Origin: Oricola sp.
GTDB lineage: Bacteria; Pseudomonadota; Alphaproteobacteria; Rhizobiales; Rhizobiaceae
NCBI RefSeq assembly: GCF_022763245.1
Contig: NZ_JALEGV010000041.1
Location: 481,223 to 545,222, forward strand
Length of the DNA: 64,000 bases
Direction: 5' to 3'
The translations under genes were made by a program, and so were the position numbers. The notes under the pieces were generated by a model. It was given only the letters and a program-made list of their open reading frames with translations, ran no database searches and was not told the origin of the DNA. Positions 38,976-47,641 of the stretch are shown in pieces. Numbering within the stretch: the stretch's first letter is position 1; the number at the start of each line of letters is the position of its first letter.

Positions 38976-39896
38976 ATGGACACTTGCATCACCGTCTGGC
39001 ACCTGCCGAACCACGAACGCTGGTTCGACGAAGGCATCCGCCACTCCCTGCGCGGTATTCGCGAAGCGGGCTTCACCCATGTGAACTGGAACCCGGATGC
39101 CGGCTATTCCTACGTCTACGCGTCGTCGGAAATGGACCACATCGCGGCCATGCTGGACGAGGCGGGGCTCAAAGCCTGGTCGATCCACGGTTCGCACGGA
39201 AAGAACAAGGTGAGCGAAGTGGGTGCGCCTTTCGTCGAGACGCGCAAGGATTTCCTGTCGCCGGTCGAATGGCAGCGCCTTGCCGGTCTTGACCTCATCC
39301 GCAATCGGCTGGAGCTGGCGCAGCGGATCGGTTCGCCCAATGTCGTCATGCATGTCGATCTTGACGAAGCGGCGCTGCGCGATCCGGAAGAGAATGCGGC
39401 CTTCTATGCGCTTCTGCACCGGTCCTTTGACGAAATCGCGGACGACTGCGGGCGGTCCGGCGTGCGTATCGCGGTGGAAAACCTCAATGCCGCCCCAATG
39501 GAACGCACTTTGGAAATGTACGAGCGCCTGTTCGAGCGCCACCCGGCGGAAGTCGTCGGCCTATGCTACGATTGCGGCCATGCTGAACTCTCCGAGCCCG
39601 GCGGCTTTCGCATTCTGGAGCAATTCGGCGAACGCCTCATCTCGACCCATCTGCATGACAACCGCTCGGTGCGTGACGATCATCTTTTGCCTGGCGACGG
39701 CAATATTGACTGGGATCGGCTGATCGACCTGATCGCCGCAACGCCCTACGAAACACCGCTTAACTTCGAGACGCCGTATCGCACCTATGGCATGGGTTAT
39801 TCCTTGGGCGACATGTCTTTCTACGGGCGAGCTTACCGGGTCATTTCGAACATCGAGAAGCGCCTCGCCGAAAGACGCTCGGGCGGCGCGCGGTGA
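38976..39896 (+). CDS. Sugar phosphate isomerase/epimerase-like TIM-barrel protein
   Basis: 306 residues of the xylose isomerase-like / AP endonuclease 2 fold. The metal-binding positions are suggested by IAVENLNA (Glu), LCYDCGHAEL (Asp/His), ISTHLHDNRSVRDDHLLPGDGNIDW (His, Asp) and LNFETPY (Glu). Members isomerise or epimerise sugars, inosose or hydroxypyruvate. It is cotranscribed with the transporter (20-base gap) and overlaps the phosphatase gene by 4 bases, which suggests it acts on the imported sugar. The precise reaction is unknown. Confidence 0.82.
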   Translation: MDTCITVWHLPNHERWFDEGIRHSLRGIREAGFTHVNWNPDAGYSYVYASSEMDHIAAMLDEAGLKAWSIHGSHGKNKVSEVGAPFVETRKDFLSPVEWQRLAGLDLIRNRLELAQRIGSPNVVMHVDLDEAALRDPEENAAFYALLHRSFDEIADDCGRSGVRIAVENLNAAPMERTLEMYERLFERHPAEVVGLCYDCGHAELSEPGGFRILEQFGERLISTHLHDNRSVRDDHLLPGDGNIDWDRLIDLIAATPYETPLNFETPYRTYGMGYSLGDMSFYGRAYRVISNIEKRLAERRSGGAR

Positions 39897-40648
39897 GCGA
39901 CACGTATCTTGCGGAAGCGGCTTGCGCAATCGCGACGGATGTCGGTGCGTGGTGCCTGGAGCGCTTCCTCGACGCGGATGCGGGACTGGTGGAAATGAAA
40001 GGGCCGGCGGATTTCGTTTCGTCGATCGACCGCGGCGCGGAGGATCTGGCGCGCCAGAGGCTCGTCACGCTGACACCAGGCATTTCGATTGTCGGCGAAG
40101 AGAACGGCGGCGAGCCGGCTGACGAGTTCTGGGTTCTCGATCCACTCGACGGAACCACGAACTTCCTGAGCGGCCTGCCGATATGGGGCGTGTCGATCGC
40201 GCTGATGCGCAACGGGCGGCCGGTCCTGGGTGCTGTCGCCGCACCGGCGCTGGGCTTTGCGATTTGCGGCGGTGAGGACGCGCCCATCGCCATTCGGGGC
40301 CAGCTTGGGCGCATGTCGGCGGGGTTCGGCGGACTGGTGGCCGTCGGCCGAAATCCGCAATGGCCAGCTGCCGAGCGGGCGGAACTCGAACGGCAATTGG
40401 AGGCAGACGGGCTCACGATCGTCAGCCTGGGCAGTTGCGCCGTGTCGCTCGCTCTGGTCGCGCTCGGACGGCTGCGCGGCTATGTCGAGGCGCATTCGCG
40501 CTTGTGGGACTGTGCGGCCGGAACCGCCCTCTGTCGCGCGGCCGGATTACCGGCGAGACTGGAGATGCTGGAGGGAGATTTTGCCGTTTCGATCGATGCA
40601 GGAGTATCGCGAGACAATCCTGTCTCCCGACCGAGGTTTGAATTCTGA
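39893..40648 (+). CDS. Inositol monophosphatase-family phosphatase
   Basis: 251 residues from a GTG that overlaps the preceding stop (GTGA). The Mg-dependent, lithium-sensitive phosphatase motifs are all present: FVSSIDRGAED, GEENGG, WVLDPLDGTTNFLSGLP and the C-terminal WDCAAGTALCRAAG. The family hydrolyses inositol phosphate, fructose 1,6-bisphosphate, histidinol phosphate or PAP. In this operon the likely role is removing phosphate from an imported or isomerised sugar phosphate. The annotation of the fold is firm; the substrate is inferred from context. Confidence 0.88.
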   Translation: MSDTYLAEAACAIATDVGAWCLERFLDADAGLVEMKGPADFVSSIDRGAEDLARQRLVTLTPGISIVGEENGGEPADEFWVLDPLDGTTNFLSGLPIWGVSIALMRNGRPVLGAVAAPALGFAICGGEDAPIAIRGQLGRMSAGFGGLVAVGRNPQWPAAERAELERQLEADGLTIVSLGSCAVSLALVALGRLRGYVEAHSRLWDCAAGTALCRAAGLPARLEMLEGDFAVSIDAGVSRDNPVSRPRFEF

Positions 40649-41021
40649 TAGCGAATTTGAAGCGGCGGCTGGGGGGATAAATCCAGACCTTCATCTTTGG
40701 AACCTGAATTGAAGAAAGCAATTCACTGATCTTTGGCGCGAATCAAAACGCGTAACCTGGCTCTCAAACAACAAAAGAATGCGATGCCTTTTCCTTCTGT
40801 CGAGAAAGCCCCTTGCTTCGTCGAGCTGCATGCCGATCTCAGAAACTTGCGGAAGTGGCAAACCTCGCTCCGCCGGGATCTGGAATGCGACGGATAACCG
40901 AATCGCAGCTATACGATGAGAGTTTCCCGACGGCAGACAGGCTGCTCCCGGCCCGGTTGATTCGCCACGCTCGTCTATTCTTCCGACGGGCAATAGTGGC
41001 CGAAGGAGTAGGGATATGGGT
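40649..41021. other. Intergenic region without a recognisable gene
   Basis: 373 bases between the phosphatase gene and the integrase remnant. There are no supportable open frames, no clear hairpin with a T-run and no repeat shared with the left integrase region. Confidence 0.5.
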
Positions 41022-41492
41022 ATGGCACGGTGCAATCCTGCCGCACACGGCAGACCTGCATGGAACGCCGGACGAATGGTCGGCGTCAAGAAGCCCTTGA
41101 AGCAGCGCCAGATCTGAGTGATCCGCGTCTTTCTCGATCGCGAGGGGCGAATGCGTGATCGCGCTGTGTTTGATCTCGGCATCGACAGCAAGCTCCGGGG
41201 TTGCGACCTCGTCAAAATCAAGATCGGCACGCTGGTTTCAGGGCAGTCGATCCGGACTCGCACCATGGTTGTCCAGCGGAAAACCGGTCGCGCGGTTCAG
41301 TTCGAGATCACAGCGGACGTGCGAGCGAGTTTGCTCGCCTTGCTTGAGCGAAGGGGTGGAACGATAGACGACTACGCTTTCCCAAGTCGCGTTGATCGCG
41401 CCGGACACCTGAGCACCCGGCACTCCGGCCGACACATGCGATCCAACGCTGCCGATCAGAACCGCGCAGTGAGTTTCGCCTTGGCCGAATGA
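41022..41492 (+). pseudogene. Tyrosine recombinase, broken by an in-frame stop and 3' truncation
   Basis: Translation from ATG 41022 reads MARCNPAAHGRPAWNAGRM ... KQRQI, then TGA at 41115-41117, and continues in the same frame as VIRVFLDREGRMRDRAVFDL GIDSKLRGCDLVKIKIG ... VVQRKTGRAVQFEI ... DDYAFPSRVDRAGHLSTR. The stop falls where this integrase family has Trp (TGG to TGA). After GHLSTR, near 41418, the similarity ends and the frame runs into the autotransporter 3' end, so the HxxR and Tyr boxes are lost. The first catalytic Arg (KLRGCD) is retained. No functional product is expected. Confidence 0.82.
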
Positions 41493-44400
41493 TCCTGACC
41501 GCTCGAACCGAATTGGCCGCTATAGGTGAGGCCTAGCGAGGCACCCTCGGTGAGGTTCACATCAAATCCCGCACCGAGGACCAGGCTATCGCGCTCAAGC
41601 GGCACCCCGGCGATGCCAAAGTCGCTCCCGCCGGCGGCAAAGCTCTGCGTGGCGGTTGGCGTGTTACCAAAAGTGTGCCGCCAGCCAATCTCTCCCGAGA
41701 GCGTGCCGTGCACAGCACCAAGATCGACTTGCTTGTCACCGCGGAACCCAAGGGTTGTGAAAGTGGCGCTTGTGCTTTGGCCACTTGCCGTCAGTGCCGC
41801 GGCATCGCCGCTCTCGGTGAATCCGTCGGTGGACAGGTTTGCAAAAGCCAGGTTGGCAAAGGGCTCGAAGCGGGCTGTACTCACCTCGATGCTGTAGGCC
41901 GCCTCGCCCCAGACCTGCAGCGTCCCGGCACTGTAAGATGCCGTGAGACTGTCGGAGAAGCCGGTGAATCCCACCAGGCGGGACGTATCGAGGCTGTGCC
42001 AGCTGTAGGCCACTCCGCCCTCGAGCGAGAAAGCGCCCCCCGTACGACCCGCATAAGCGCCGAGCGAGTAAGTGTCGGCCGTGCCGGAGGACGCACGGCT
42101 ATCGACGTGGAAGTTCGAGCGAGAATAGCCGCCAAGCACGCCGAAGTGCAGATCGTCCAGGACCAGCGTGTCGGCGCCCAGAATGAAGCCGCCGATCGAA
42201 CGGTCGATGGCGGCGACGTTTCCGTTGCCGTGCTGCTGGCTCCAGGCCCCGAAGCCCTGCGCCCAGAAACCGCCGCCGCCATAGCCGAATGCCTGCCCAC
42301 GGTTGTCGGCTCCCACACCACCGAGTGCGAAGCGCAGACGATCCTGCGCTGCCTCGCGCGGGAAGCGGCTGTCTTCGAGCAGCGCCGTCTTTGCCGAGGC
42401 GTAGATCTCGCCGGAGAGTTGGTCCAGGGCGCCGGGCGCCTCGTCATTGGCGAGCGTCAGCAGGGCGTTGAACGTCGCATCGCCGAAGCCAAGCGAATAG
42501 GCGCCTTCGCCGGTCGCGCATTGGTTCGCGGTCATGCCGGCCTGGCAGAAGCTGCTGACCGCCAGGGATGAATTCAGAATGACGCTGTTGGCGCCGCTGT
42601 AATCCAGCGCGAAGTCAAGGAAGGCATAATCGTCGGTCAATGCGTCGAACGTTCCGACCACGCCGCCCGCCGCGGTCAGGATCGTGTAGCTGCCAAGCGT
42701 GTAGCTAATACCTGAATCGCTGCCATTGACCGGCGTGACATTCACCGTCCCGCCATTGATCGTCACCGTGCCGGAAGCGTTCAGAAGATCGTTGTTGATG
42801 CCGGCAACAAAGCCGCCATCGTTGAGTTCGACCTCATAAACCGATCCGGCATTGAAGGTCGTATCGCCGACATTCAGCGTGCCGATGGAATTGCCCGGCG
42901 CGACCGCTGCACCGGCGTCCGCCGTCAGGGCACCCAGTGTGCCCGAACCGCCGAGCACGCCGCCAGAGACGTCAATCGTGCCGCCAAGCAACCCATTGAC
43001 ATGCAGCGTGCCGCCGGAAACGCTGGTCGATCCGGAAAAGCCGGAAGAATCGCCGCTCAGAATGGTATCGCCTGCTTCCTGCAAGATCTGGCCGTCACCG
43101 CTCAAATTCGCACCAAACTTATGACCGCTCGCGGTGTGGTTGAAAACCAGCGTACCATCGCCATCGCCGAACAACACGATCGGGCTATTGAGTGTCCCTG
43201 CCGCAACAGCAGCCTCCCCCGAGGCGGCGCCAATGTTGATTGTGCCGGTGGAGCCAGCATTGCGGGCAACGGTGACGAGATTGGTATTCACCGCGCCGCT
43301 ACCGGAAATATTGAGCGTCCCGGTGCCAGCATTGCCGACAAAGAGATTGACCGAATTCGTCCAGCTCGAATCCGGCCCCTCAACCGTCACCGTACCGTTC
43401 GAACCGGAAGTGGTGCCGATGCCACCAACGGAGTTGCTTACTGTGCCGCCATCGGAAATATCGAGCGTTCCGGTGCCCTCATTGCCAACAAAAAGATCGC
43501 CCGAATTCGTCCAGCTCGACGCCGAACCCTCCACCGTCACCGTGCCGTTCGAACCGGGATGGGTACCGATGACCCCGGTCGAGCCGCCAAGCGAACCCCT
43601 GACATGAAGCGTGCCGCCGTAAACGCGGGTTTCGCCCAAGAAACCGGTAGAATCGCCACTCAGGTTGGTATCGCCCGCCTTGTGAAAGATCGTGCCGTCG
43701 CCGCTGATATCGGTGCCAAAATCATAGCCGGTATCGGTGTGGTTGAAGACCAGCGTGCCGTCGCCATCGCCGAACACCATGGTCTGACTACTGAGCGTCC
43801 CTGCCGCAGCAGCAGGCCCCCCTGAAGCGGCGCCAATGTTGATCGTGCCGGTGGAGCCAGCTCCGACAGCGACGGAAACGCCATTGGCATTTACTGTGCC
43901 GCCAGAGGAAATATCCAGCGACCCCGTGCCGCCATCGCCGACATGAAGCCTGTCCGAAGTCGTCCAGCTCGACCCTGCGCCATCCACCGTCACCGTGCCG
44001 TGCGAACCGGTACTGTAGCCGATATAGGCACTGGCGTTGCTGACCGCGCCGCCTGCGGCAATCTCCAGCGCCCCGCGACCCTTCTCGCCGACATAAAGAC
44101 TGTCCGAGTTCGTCCAGCTCGATTCCGAACCCTCCACCGTCACAGTGCCGTTCGAACCGGAATTGATGCCGATGGTTCCAATCGAACCGCCAAGTGCGCC
44201 GCGGACATTAAGCGTGCCACCAGAAACGTGGGTTTCGCCCAAGAAACCGGAAGAATCGCCGGTTAGGTTGGTTTCGCCCGCTTCGTGCAAGATCGTGCCG
44301 TTGCCGCTGATATCGCTGCCGAAATCATAGCCGGTATCAGTATGGTTGAAGACCAGCGTGCCGGTGCCGTCGCCGAATGCCAAGGTGGGACTGTCGAGAG

Positions 44401-45370
44401 TGCCTGCCGCGACAGCCGCCTCCCCGGAGGCGGCGCCAATGTTGATTGTGCTGATGGAGCCAGGATAGGCGGCGACGGAAACGCCATTGGCACTCACTGC
44501 GCCGCTATCGGAAATATCCAGCGTCCCGGAGCCGAAACGGCCGACAACAAGACTGCCCGAATTCGTCCAGCTCGACCCTGCGCCATCCACTGTCACCGTG
44601 CCAAGCGAATTAAAAGAGTAGCCTATGGTAGCAATGGTACCGCTCACTGTGCCGCCAGCGGAAATATCCAGATACGCCCTGCCGAAATCGCCGACACGAA
44701 GCGCGTCCGAAATCGTCCAGCTTGACCCTGCGCCATCCACAGTCACTCTGCCTATCGAACTGCCGAACTCGCCGATGACAGCCACCAGATCATTGGTGAC
44801 TGCGCCGCCAGCGGAAATGTGGAGCCTTCCAGTGCCGCCATAACCGACAAAAAGCTTGCCCCGATTCGTCCAGACCGAATCCGGTCCATCCACGGTCACC
44901 GTGCCATCCGAACCGCCTTCGTCGGCGATGATCCCATAGTCGTTGTAGACTTCACCGCCATCGGAAATATTGAGCGTGCCGGTGCCGGAATTGCCGACAC
45001 GGAGATCAAGTGCACTCGTCCATTTCGACCCCGCGCCATCCACCGTCACCGTGCCTTCCGAACCGGAATTGTCACCGATCGTGGCCGCGACATCGACGAC
45101 TACGCCGCCGGCGGAAATAGCGAGCGTGCCGGTGCCGGTGGAGCCGATCGTCAAATCCGTCGGGTTTTCCAGCCCGCCAACATACCACGGGCTTGCCTGC
45201 GTGCCGCCACCGGTGCCGACCACGGTTTCTGACGTGCCGTCAATAATCTCTTGCGCCACCGCGGCAACGGGCAAGACAACGGTCAACGCACTGGTGGCGA
45301 GAAGCAGATGCAGGCGTCTTCTCACACTGACGGATTGCCAGCCTGTTACCGAATTGCCTGATGTCCCCAT
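41456..45370 (-). CDS. Large autotransporter adhesin (type Va secretion) with repetitive passenger
   Basis: 1304 residues from the ATG at 45370 (MGTSGNSVTGWQSVSVRRRL), with an extended signal peptide ending VAAVAQE. The passenger (about 40-1030) is built of beta-helix repeats such as GTLDISDGGTVSNS and GTVTVDGAGSSWT; the latter motif appears eight times. Three longer units contain INIGAASG ... GTLVFNHT. The last 260 residues are an outer-membrane barrel (FWAQGFGAWSQQ ... LGGYSRSNFHV) ending in the required C-terminal Phe (KLTARF). It is probably a surface adhesin. Its 3' end abuts a broken integrase gene. Confidence 0.93.
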   Translation of the reverse strand: MGTSGNSVTGWQSVSVRRRLHLLLATSALTVVLPVAAVAQEIIDGTSETVVGTGGGTQASPWYVGGLENPTDLTIGSTGTGTLAISAGGVVVDVAATIGDNSGSEGTVTVDGAGSKWTSALDLRVGNSGTGTLNISDGGEVYNDYGIIADEGGSDGTVTVDGPDSVWTNRGKLFVGYGGTGRLHISAGGAVTNDLVAVIGEFGSSIGRVTVDGAGSSWTISDALRVGDFGRAYLDISAGGTVSGTIATIGYSFNSLGTVTVDGAGSSWTNSGSLVVGRFGSGTLDISDSGAVSANGVSVAAYPGSISTINIGAASGEAAVAAGTLDSPTLAFGDGTGTLVFNHTDTGYDFGSDISGNGTILHEAGETNLTGDSSGFLGETHVSGGTLNVRGALGGSIGTIGINSGSNGTVTVEGSESSWTNSDSLYVGEKGRGALEIAAGGAVSNASAYIGYSTGSHGTVTVDGAGSSWTTSDRLHVGDGGTGSLDISSGGTVNANGVSVAVGAGSTGTINIGAASGGPAAAAGTLSSQTMVFGDGDGTLVFNHTDTGYDFGTDISGDGTIFHKAGDTNLSGDSTGFLGETRVYGGTLHVRGSLGGSTGVIGTHPGSNGTVTVEGSASSWTNSGDLFVGNEGTGTLDISDGGTVSNSVGGIGTTSGSNGTVTVEGPDSSWTNSVNLFVGNAGTGTLNISGSGAVNTNLVTVARNAGSTGTINIGAASGEAAVAAGTLNSPIVLFGDGDGTLVFNHTASGHKFGANLSGDGQILQEAGDTILSGDSSGFSGSTSVSGGTLHVNGLLGGTIDVSGGVLGGSGTLGALTADAGAAVAPGNSIGTLNVGDTTFNAGSVYEVELNDGGFVAGINNDLLNASGTVTINGGTVNVTPVNGSDSGISYTLGSYTILTAAGGVVGTFDALTDDYAFLDFALDYSGANSVILNSSLAVSSFCQAGMTANQCATGEGAYSLGFGDATFNALLTLANDEAPGALDQLSGEIYASAKTALLEDSRFPREAAQDRLRFALGGVGADNRGQAFGYGGGGFWAQGFGAWSQQHGNGNVAAIDRSIGGFILGADTLVLDDLHFGVLGGYSRSNFHVDSRASSGTADTYSLGAYAGRTGGAFSLEGGVAYSWHSLDTSRLVGFTGFSDSLTASYSAGTLQVWGEAAYSIEVSTARFEPFANLAFANLSTDGFTESGDAAALTASGQSTSATFTTLGFRGDKQVDLGAVHGTLSGEIGWRHTFGNTPTATQSFAAGGSDFGIAGVPLERDSLVLGAGFDVNLTEGASLGLTYSGQFGSSGQDHSAKAKLTARF
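42960..44560 (-). repeat. Tandem 603-bp repeats inside the autotransporter gene
   Basis: The sequence encoding INIGAASG occurs at 43235, 43838 and 44441 on the plus-strand numbering, exactly 603 bases (201 codons) apart each time, with the flanking GTLVFNHT and SGDSSGF modules repeated in step. The outer limits given are approximate. Copies differ at many bases, so the duplication is not fresh. Confidence 0.85.
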
Positions 45371-45427
45371 GAAACGTCCCCCAATCCCTCGACTTGAAGA
45401 AGCTGGATGTTTTGGGGAGAGACATCG

Positions 45428-45441
45428 GCAACAATTGTTGC
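45428..45441. promoter_or_regulatory. 14-bp perfect palindrome upstream of the autotransporter gene
   Basis: GCAACAATTGTTGC reads the same on both strands and lies 58 bases before the autotransporter ATG in the 181-base gap to the upstream regulator gene. Its position suits an operator; the binding protein is not known. Confidence 0.5.
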
Positions 45442-45551
45442 ACAATTATTTGCAGCGTTGTTTTTTCAACGGGTTGGCGCGTTCTTGCTGCAACCAGGCA
45501 TGGGCGATCAGAGCGGTCATCGGGTCGCCAAATCATGCGTGGCGGATGGCT

Positions 45552-47099
45552 CTAGCCGAGCAACGAGGGGACCGATACCGCCACTTCCTCAGGCACAACC
45601 GAACGGCCGAACCGGCGCACACACAGGTTGACCGGGGCACGCATGCTGTTGGCGCGGTGCTCGGCCTGCTCGAACAGGCCACCCGAGATACGGTGCCCGT
45701 AGCTCAAGGTTGCACTGGCACGCGCTTTCGACATCGACAATATGGCGGCCCGAGCGCGCAATGAGGGCCGGTCCGGATCGGTCATGAAGGGCTCGTAAAA
45801 CAATCGCGCCAGAGGATGGAAGGCGTAGAGTTCGGCGCGCACGGGCTCCAGTTCAGCGCGCCGCCCGCCGGCAATCAGCGCTTGGCACAGGAAGAAATGC
45901 ACATAGTGGCGAAACCGCGATTTCGGCGCGGCGAGTGTTTCCGCCTGACGCAACAGGTCGACCGCAGCATCGATATCGCCCGTGAAGGCAAGCAATTGGC
46001 CAAGGATCGCCATTGACGTTGCGACAGCGGTGCCGCTGCCATTCGCCTTGTGCGCGAGTTCGAGCGCCAGCGTCTTGTAGCGCCTGTCGACGTAGTACAA
46101 AAGTTTTGCCGCGATGATCGCGAGGTCCGGATTGTCTTGGCAAGTGATCAGGGCTGACTGCACCAGCCGCTCTATTTCATCGTCGATCTCGAGGCTTTCC
46201 TCCAGTCCCGAGCGGAAAGTCTTATGTCCCGAGATAACGATTTTGGTGTGCAGATGATGGGCATACATGAGTGCCAGGGCAGGGTCGTCGGGACGGTCTG
46301 CGCGCAATCTGGCGAGTTGCACATCATTTTCCTGCCATGACACAGGTGCGTCCGAGTTGTTGAAGGTCGCATTCTGCATCGCCACCGGAAGCGGCTCGCT
46401 TGATGCCATGTGATCCACGTCGACGCGCCAACGCGCGGCGAGGATTTCGGGAACAAGCTGTTCGGCCGTTCGCTTGATCGACGGAAAGGGAGCGCTTTCG
46501 CGCATCAGTGACAGCCGGTGCAGGAAAAATACCTGCCCCGACAGGCTCGACCGGCAGGTCATCACGCATCCGGGGGCCTCGCCATCACGGAAGAAGGCCA
46601 GCTCGACCGTGAACAGCGCCGGCTCCACTCTCGCGCTAGACGCCAGGTTCATATCGGCTTCGACCGTGGCCGTTCCGCCGCCATCCGCTCCCAGCGCCTC
46701 GGCAAGGTACTGCGCGAATGCCAGACCCGCTGTCTTTTGCGATCCCAGGAGATCGAGACCGCGAAGCGGCCCAACCATGATATCCGCTGCGGCCGCCTGC
46801 ACAGCGGATGGCGCGGGTGCGGCCGGGCCAAGCCAGACATAGCCGCCGCCATAACGGGTTCCGATAAAACGTGGATTGCGGGCGTCGTCGCCGAGCTTCC
46901 GTCTGACGCGGTTGATGAGGAAATCGATGCTCCGGTCAGTCTTCCCCGAACCATCGTCCGAGATGGCATCGATGATCTGGCTGCGGGTCAGAGTCCGGCC
47001 GGCATTGCGCGACAAGACTTCGAGCAGTCGAGATTCAGCCACGGAAAAATAGACTGTATCATCGCCAAGTTTTGCACTTGTGAAATCGGTCCAGAACAC
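45552..47099 (-). CDS. Winged-helix (OmpR/ToxR-type) regulator with C-terminal TPR-like domain
   Basis: 515 residues from a GTG at 47099, the only start after an in-frame stop. Residues about 10-92 are a trans_reg_C DNA-binding domain (VAESRLLEVLSRNAGRTLTR ... RSIDFLINRVRRKLGDD ... IGTRYGGGYVWLG). There is no receiver domain and no obvious membrane helix, so it resembles soluble HilA-type regulators rather than CadC. The C-terminal half is helical with TPR-like character (ALMYAHHLHTK, AVDLLRQAETLA). It lies directly upstream of the autotransporter on the same strand and is the likely regulator of it. Confidence 0.8.
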   Translation of the reverse strand: MFWTDFTSAKLGDDTVYFSVAESRLLEVLSRNAGRTLTRSQIIDAISDDGSGKTDRSIDFLINRVRRKLGDDARNPRFIGTRYGGGYVWLGPAAPAPSAVQAAAADIMVGPLRGLDLLGSQKTAGLAFAQYLAEALGADGGGTATVEADMNLASSARVEPALFTVELAFFRDGEAPGCVMTCRSSLSGQVFFLHRLSLMRESAPFPSIKRTAEQLVPEILAARWRVDVDHMASSEPLPVAMQNATFNNSDAPVSWQENDVQLARLRADRPDDPALALMYAHHLHTKIVISGHKTFRSGLEESLEIDDEIERLVQSALITCQDNPDLAIIAAKLLYYVDRRYKTLALELAHKANGSGTAVATSMAILGQLLAFTGDIDAAVDLLRQAETLAAPKSRFRHYVHFFLCQALIAGGRRAELEPVRAELYAFHPLARLFYEPFMTDPDRPSLRARAAILSMSKARASATLSYGHRISGGLFEQAEHRANSMRAPVNLCVRRFGRSVVPEEVAVSVPSLLG

Positions 47100-47641
47100 C
47101 CCGCGGCCCGCCCCCTAACCAGATACTCCAACCGCGACACAGCCTGTTCAGAAGCGGCTCTCTCGGACAACGTACCGGTCAAAACTAACGATCCCGATCC
47201 GTAATTCAATGAGAATAACAGAAGGCCCAGATATATTATTTGTCCTGTCCCGCTCCGATAGGCCGCGCATCGTCGGCAGTTCGCGTCGCCCTGCCATCAG
47301 GAGCAGTATCAAGCAATCCGATGTCCTTTTCGGCACATGCTGTCACCGGTCACATCTATGCGAAGGGCTTGGTGGACAAGCCGATCGGGAAAGGCAACGG
47401 CACAGACCGCATATTGATGACGCCATGCCCCGGCCGGAACGGGCAGCCGGCTGGCGATGACGGCGGCGTGCCAACCCAGGCGATCCTCCCGGATTTCGCG
47501 GAGGACATGTCGGGGCGATCGTCGAGGCTGATCGACCGCCGCAGATACCTGAATAAGTCGGCTCCGCGTTCAGAAATGAAAGCCCGGGTCAAATGGGCGT
47601 TGTTCAAGACCGCCGCGTCATCGACCGCGACGATCGAAGGA
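47100..47641. other. Intergenic region without a recognisable gene
   Basis: 542 bases between the regulator start and the end of the ThDP enzyme gene. An 83-codon minus-strand frame at 47356-47607 has no recognisable family. The segment 47210-47245 is AT-rich and may hold the regulator's promoter, but I cannot assign elements. Confidence 0.45.

Noticed and set aside
41118-41492. Stand-alone small gene starting at GTG 41118
   Set aside because: Translation upstream of the TGA continues the same integrase homology, so this is the second part of a pseudogene.
42960-44560. CRISPR-like or satellite repeats
   Set aside because: The repeats are protein-coding, in frame and 603 bases long; there are no short repeats with unique spacers anywhere in the window.
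47356-47607. 83-codon minus-strand open frame
   Set aside because: There is no ribosome binding site of note, no family resemblance and composition like a random frame.
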